The translations under genes and the position numbers were made by a program. Shown here in pieces: positions 7,052-8,638 of a DNA stretch of 8,638 nt (positions within the stretch are counted from its first letter, which is position 1; every line of letters starts with the position of its first letter). The stretch is from an uncultured Halomicronema sp. Its GTDB lineage: Bacteria > Cyanobacteriota > Cyanobacteriia > Phormidesmidales > Phormidesmidaceae. The stretch lies in assembly GCA_937897665.1 (NCBI GenBank), contig CALCPB010000724.1:1-8638 (forward strand). The letters are read 5' to 3'. A model generated the notes under the pieces. It did not search any database. It saw only the letters and a list, made by a program, of their open reading frames with translations, and was not told where the DNA came from.

Positions 7052-7315
7052 CTATGTCCACCAAGGCTCTATTTCTTGATTGGCATCTTTCGGACCATTC
7101 ATCTTCCATTCGATGACTTCATCAATAGATAACTTTCTGAGTCCACAATGCTTGACATTGCAGTTGAGAATGCTGCCATCAACTAATGAAATGCCTTCAA
7201 TAGCATTTCCAGAATAGTCTCCACCCTGGGAAGTACAGAGACAGGGATGAAAGTTACATGCCTCGTAATATTCGCCAATCGCAATATCTTCGTTGCTAGA
7301 AATTGGAATAGGCAT
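7052..7315 (-). CDS. Small Cys/His-rich hypothetical protein, possible integron cassette gene
   Basis: This 87-residue protein is not assigned to a named family. It starts at ATG 7315 and stops with TAG at 7054-7052. Two cysteine pairs with the same spacing stand out: C20-x4-C25, with C27 in HPCLC, and C52-x4-C57, with His56 in VKHC. This could bind a metal such as Zn or hold disulfides. A central GISLVDGSI strand pair and a C-terminal helix (SIDEVIEWK, 63-71) are suggested. No signal peptide or membrane segment is visible, so it is probably cytoplasmic. The ribosome binding site is weak (GGA well upstream). It is more AT-rich than neighbouring core genes. It lies just downstream of an attC-like hairpin in the same direction as the next gene, as cassette genes do. 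A real gene is likely from the coherent composition; the function is unknown. Confidence 0.65.
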   Translation of the reverse strand: MPIPISSNEDIAIGEYYEACNFHPCLCTSQGGDYSGNAIEGISLVDGSILNCNVKHCGLRKLSIDEVIEWKMNGPKDANQEIEPWWT

Positions 7316-7348
7316 CGCTTATTATCCAGAATCCTCAAGTGAGGTACG

Positions 7349-7439
7349 GGCTTACAATCAAGTTAGCTGGGCGACGGCGAACGACTTACGAATCCAGAAT
7401 CTAAGCTGTCCGCCGCTCCGGTGCCACGTCTTGTTATGT
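7349..7439 (-). repeat. Candidate integron attC recombination site (91 bases)
   Basis: Read on the minus strand, the element starts ACATAAC (cf. the attC box RYYYAAC), continues CAAGACGTGGCACCGGAGC and ends GTAAGCC (cf. GTTRRRY). Between these, CGGCG (7415-7411) pairs with CGCCG (7379-7375). Then, past an extrahelical base at 7416, 7418-7417 pairs with 7374-7373 (GA/TC). A 4-base bulge follows, then GGC/GCC (7425-7423 with 7372-7370), and further out CAAG/CTTG (near 7433-7430 and 7362-7359). GAC/GTC pairs extend the inner stem. An imperfect stem with extrahelical bases and a variable end loop is the hallmark of folded attC. Length falls in the usual 60-140 range. It begins five bases after the stop of the upstream gene and ends 33 bases before the next start, exactly where attC lies in a cassette array. 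Both outer boxes deviate from consensus, so it may be decayed. Confidence 0.45.
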
Positions 7440-7443
7440 CACG

Positions 7444-7986
7444 CTATTTTGGTGTCAGCATCGATACACCGTTTTCCGTCGGCGCATAGTCAAAGTCATC
7501 TGGATTGAGGAAGTGAGAAATAGCTTTCCTGCAGTCTGATTCTGGGCGCCGACCAAACCAAACACCTCGGAACACCACCGGTGAATCAAGATGCAATTCT
7601 AAATCGGTATCGTATTGTTCGTCGAAGTAAACGTCACACTTCCCGTCCAGTTTGACGTACATCTCGCCGCCGCGATTGGCGCATCGGGCATAGCTTTCAA
7701 AGATCGGGGTGTGTTCGAAGATGTAAAGCATGCCGGAAGGGGTTACGTCAGTGTCGTTCTTGTCGCCCCAGCGAGCATTGCGCGGGGCCAAGTCTGTCCA
7801 ATGTGAAAAAGCTTGTGCTGGTGTTTCAAAGAGACTGAGCGATAGGACTGGTTTGTAGCCGTGGAACTTACCGTCCGCGTGCGAGTTGCATTCAATTTGA
7901 ATGTCCCATTGCATCTTTTCGACGTGGCAGTACGCCTCAATGCGGCAGCTGGTCACCTCAAATTCAAGATCGGCAATTCGCATCAT
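7444..7986 (-). CDS. Hypothetical acidic protein, possible integron cassette gene
   Basis: The protein has 180 residues and starts at tandem ATG codons (7986 or 7983); neither has a clear ribosome binding site. I do not recognise the family. The sequence reads as mostly beta strands (for example IADLEFEV, MQWDIQIEC, GMLYIFEH, GGEMYVKLDGKCDVYFDE) with a short C-terminal helix (DCRKAISHFL, 151-160). Many Asp and Glu residues make it acidic, six Cys are scattered, and there is no signal peptide or membrane segment. Small, acidic, soluble, orphan proteins of this type are frequent among cassette genes and immunity proteins, but there is no direct evidence for either role. The stop codon is directly followed by the attC-like element, which supports a cassette origin. 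It is isolated from the pseudogene upstream by 53 bases. Confidence 0.7.
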   Translation of the reverse strand: MMRIADLEFEVTSCRIEAYCHVEKMQWDIQIECNSHADGKFHGYKPVLSLSLFETPAQAFSHWTDLAPRNARWGDKNDTDVTPSGMLYIFEHTPIFESYARCANRGGEMYVKLDGKCDVYFDEQYDTDLELHLDSPVVFRGVWFGRRPESDCRKAISHFLNPDDFDYAPTENGVSMLTPK

Positions 7987-8039
7987 AGCTGTGTTAATGG
8001 CATGACTACATTATTAGTCGATCGCACAAAACAATCGAG

Positions 8040-8261
8040 TTATAGAGCCTGATCGGTCAGGGCGTACTTCTCAGCGGGATAGCTGCCCCCGACTAGCCGC
8101 ATCTCATTCTCGAAATACTCCACAATCTTTTCGTGAATTTCTTCCACCCTATTCTTAGGAGAAAAAATTTCTATCACCAAATCGGGTGAGACCTGAAAGA
8201 ATCCGCGCGGTGAGCGGGTGAGTCCTTGCAAACAGACTTTAGCAACAAAAGAGAAATCGAG
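8040..8261 (-). pseudogene. Uma2-family nuclease gene fragment (DUF820)
   Basis: The minus-strand frame reads LDFSFVAKVCLQGLTRSPRG, then FFQVSPDLVIEIFSP, then KNRVEEIHEKIVEYFENEMR, to a TAA at 8042-8040. This matches the central part of Uma2 (DUF820) proteins, a restriction-endonuclease-like family very expanded in cyanobacteria. Its hallmark SPDLVIEIFSP strand carries the PD and E active-site residues. The N-terminal half is missing, the frame has no start of its own, and a stop lies upstream at 8285-8283. After RLV the expected WVI-type strand reads GGS, and the C-terminal strands are cut short. It is therefore a degraded internal fragment, joined at about 8261 to a leucine-rich-repeat gene start in another frame. 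The TTG at 8231 is in frame but unlikely to be a genuine start. Confidence 0.8.
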
Positions 8262-8379
8262 TGATCGCCTCCGGCACTTCCGTCAATTCCAATCTGCTGA
8301 GATCGAGTTTTATTACTCCCTCCTGATAAGCCGCCTCAATCCGTTGTTCTGTTCCCTGACAGGCTTCGTCTCGCGCCAT
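8239..8379 (-). pseudogene. Truncated leucine-rich-repeat protein gene (N-terminal 40 codons)
   Basis: From ATG 8379 (TAA at 8241-8239) the frame encodes 46 residues: MARDEAC, then QRIEAAYQEGVIKLDLSRL, then ELTEVPEAIT, then an unrelated RFLFCC tail. The middle is the start of a leucine-rich-repeat protein of the kind abundant in cyanobacteria: a charged helix followed by the first LxLSxLxLTxVPEAI repeat. A full gene would continue with many repeats of about 23 residues. Here the homology ends after residue 40 and the DNA continues as Uma2 sequence in another frame. The start is well equipped: AAGGTGAG lies four bases before the ATG and a promoter is visible upstream. The 46-residue peptide could still be made. 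The break falls at GCGATCAC (8268-8261), one base from the HIP1 octamer, which suggests the recombination point. Confidence 0.7.
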
Positions 8380-8409
8380 GTGTCTCACCTTAGGCATTTT
8401 GCCAACTCT

Positions 8410-8437
8410 GTTATAGCCCCTAGCCTTAGCAGATCAA
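8410..8437 (-). promoter_or_regulatory. Sigma-70 type promoter of the truncated LRR gene
   Basis: On the minus strand TTGATC (8437-8432) and TATAAC (8415-8410) are separated by 16 bases. They match the -35 box at 4 of 6 and the -10 box at 5 of 6. Transcription would begin near 8403, leaving a leader of about 25 bases that contains the AAGGTGAG ribosome binding site. The promoter may still drive the broken locus. Confidence 0.4.
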
Positions 8438-8531
8438 AGAAGCCGCACCAGCTTCAGGTGAGAGGTCGTCAAACCGAGAGCGACGTATCTTTCTTGATAG
8501 GGTGCAGCGTTTAGCTGGCAACAACATGACC

Positions 8532-8638
8532 CTATTGCTTCAATCCCGACAAAATGTGCTGCAGTTCTTGATAAGAAGCTAAGACCGCAAACGCTCGCGA
8601 AAAGTTGTACTGCCGCTCTTCAGTCTGGGCTAGTTTCA
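8532..8638 (-). CDS. C-terminal end of an unidentified protein (5' end outside window)
   Basis: A minus-strand frame is open from the right edge to a TAG at 8534-8532 and encodes at least 34 residues, KLAQTEERQY through LQHILSGLKQ. The amphipathic helix-like composition and absence of rare codons suggest a true gene end, but the piece is too short to identify. The 94 bases between this stop and the promoter of the truncated LRR gene show no clear terminator. Confidence 0.35.
   Translation of the reverse strand, partial: KLAQTEERQYNFSRAFAVLASYQELQHILSGLKQ

Noticed and set aside
8218..8514. Plus-strand 98-codon frame
   Set aside because: Lies opposite the LRR/Uma2 pseudogene pair and its promoter, and its translation is not protein-like.
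1..8638. CRISPR array or insertion sequence
   Set aside because: No regularly spaced identical repeats and no transposase or terminal inverted repeats with target duplication were seen.

Overview
The window looks like chromosomal DNA from a filamentous-type cyanobacterium of moderately high GC. The main evidence is the octamer GCGATCGC (HIP1), present at least eight times. A second clue is the intergenic AGAAACCGGG-type inverted repeat, which is familiar from cyanobacterial genomes. The genus cannot be fixed from the sequence; a Leptolyngbya-like organism is a guess.

Left part (1-2246): the C-terminal end of a tetratricopeptide-repeat protein, a secreted histidine-rich protein of unknown function (425-946, +), and a membrane-anchored glycerophosphodiester phosphodiesterase-family protein (1114-2103, -). 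The last two genes converge on a 167-base gap that holds a dispersed-type inverted repeat. Middle (2247-4964, -): a full-length P2-type cation-transporting ATPase, probably starting at a GTG behind a strong GGAGG ribosome binding site. Upstream of it lies a gene-poor, AT-rich stretch of about 840 bases with a candidate promoter, a bidirectional terminator-like hairpin and a pair of competing hairpins. It ends at pyrC (5808-6836, +), a complete class II dihydroorotase of pyrimidine synthesis with all six expected metal-site residues.

Right part (6837-8638) is accessory in character. Two small minus-strand genes with no recognisable family (7052-7315, Cys/His-rich; 7444-7986, acidic) are separated by a 91-base imperfect hairpin. 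Its core sequences, size and position match an integron attC site, so these may be relics of gene cassettes. Next comes a broken locus in which the first 40 codons of a leucine-rich-repeat gene, with promoter and ribosome binding site, run out of frame into an internal piece of a Uma2-family nuclease gene. The window closes with the C-terminal 34 codons of an unidentified minus-strand gene.

Apart from pyrC, the phosphodiesterase and the ATPase (housekeeping or transport), there is no multi-gene pathway here. The most interesting candidate is the attC-like element with its two orphan genes. No integrase, CRISPR array, rRNA or tRNA was found.
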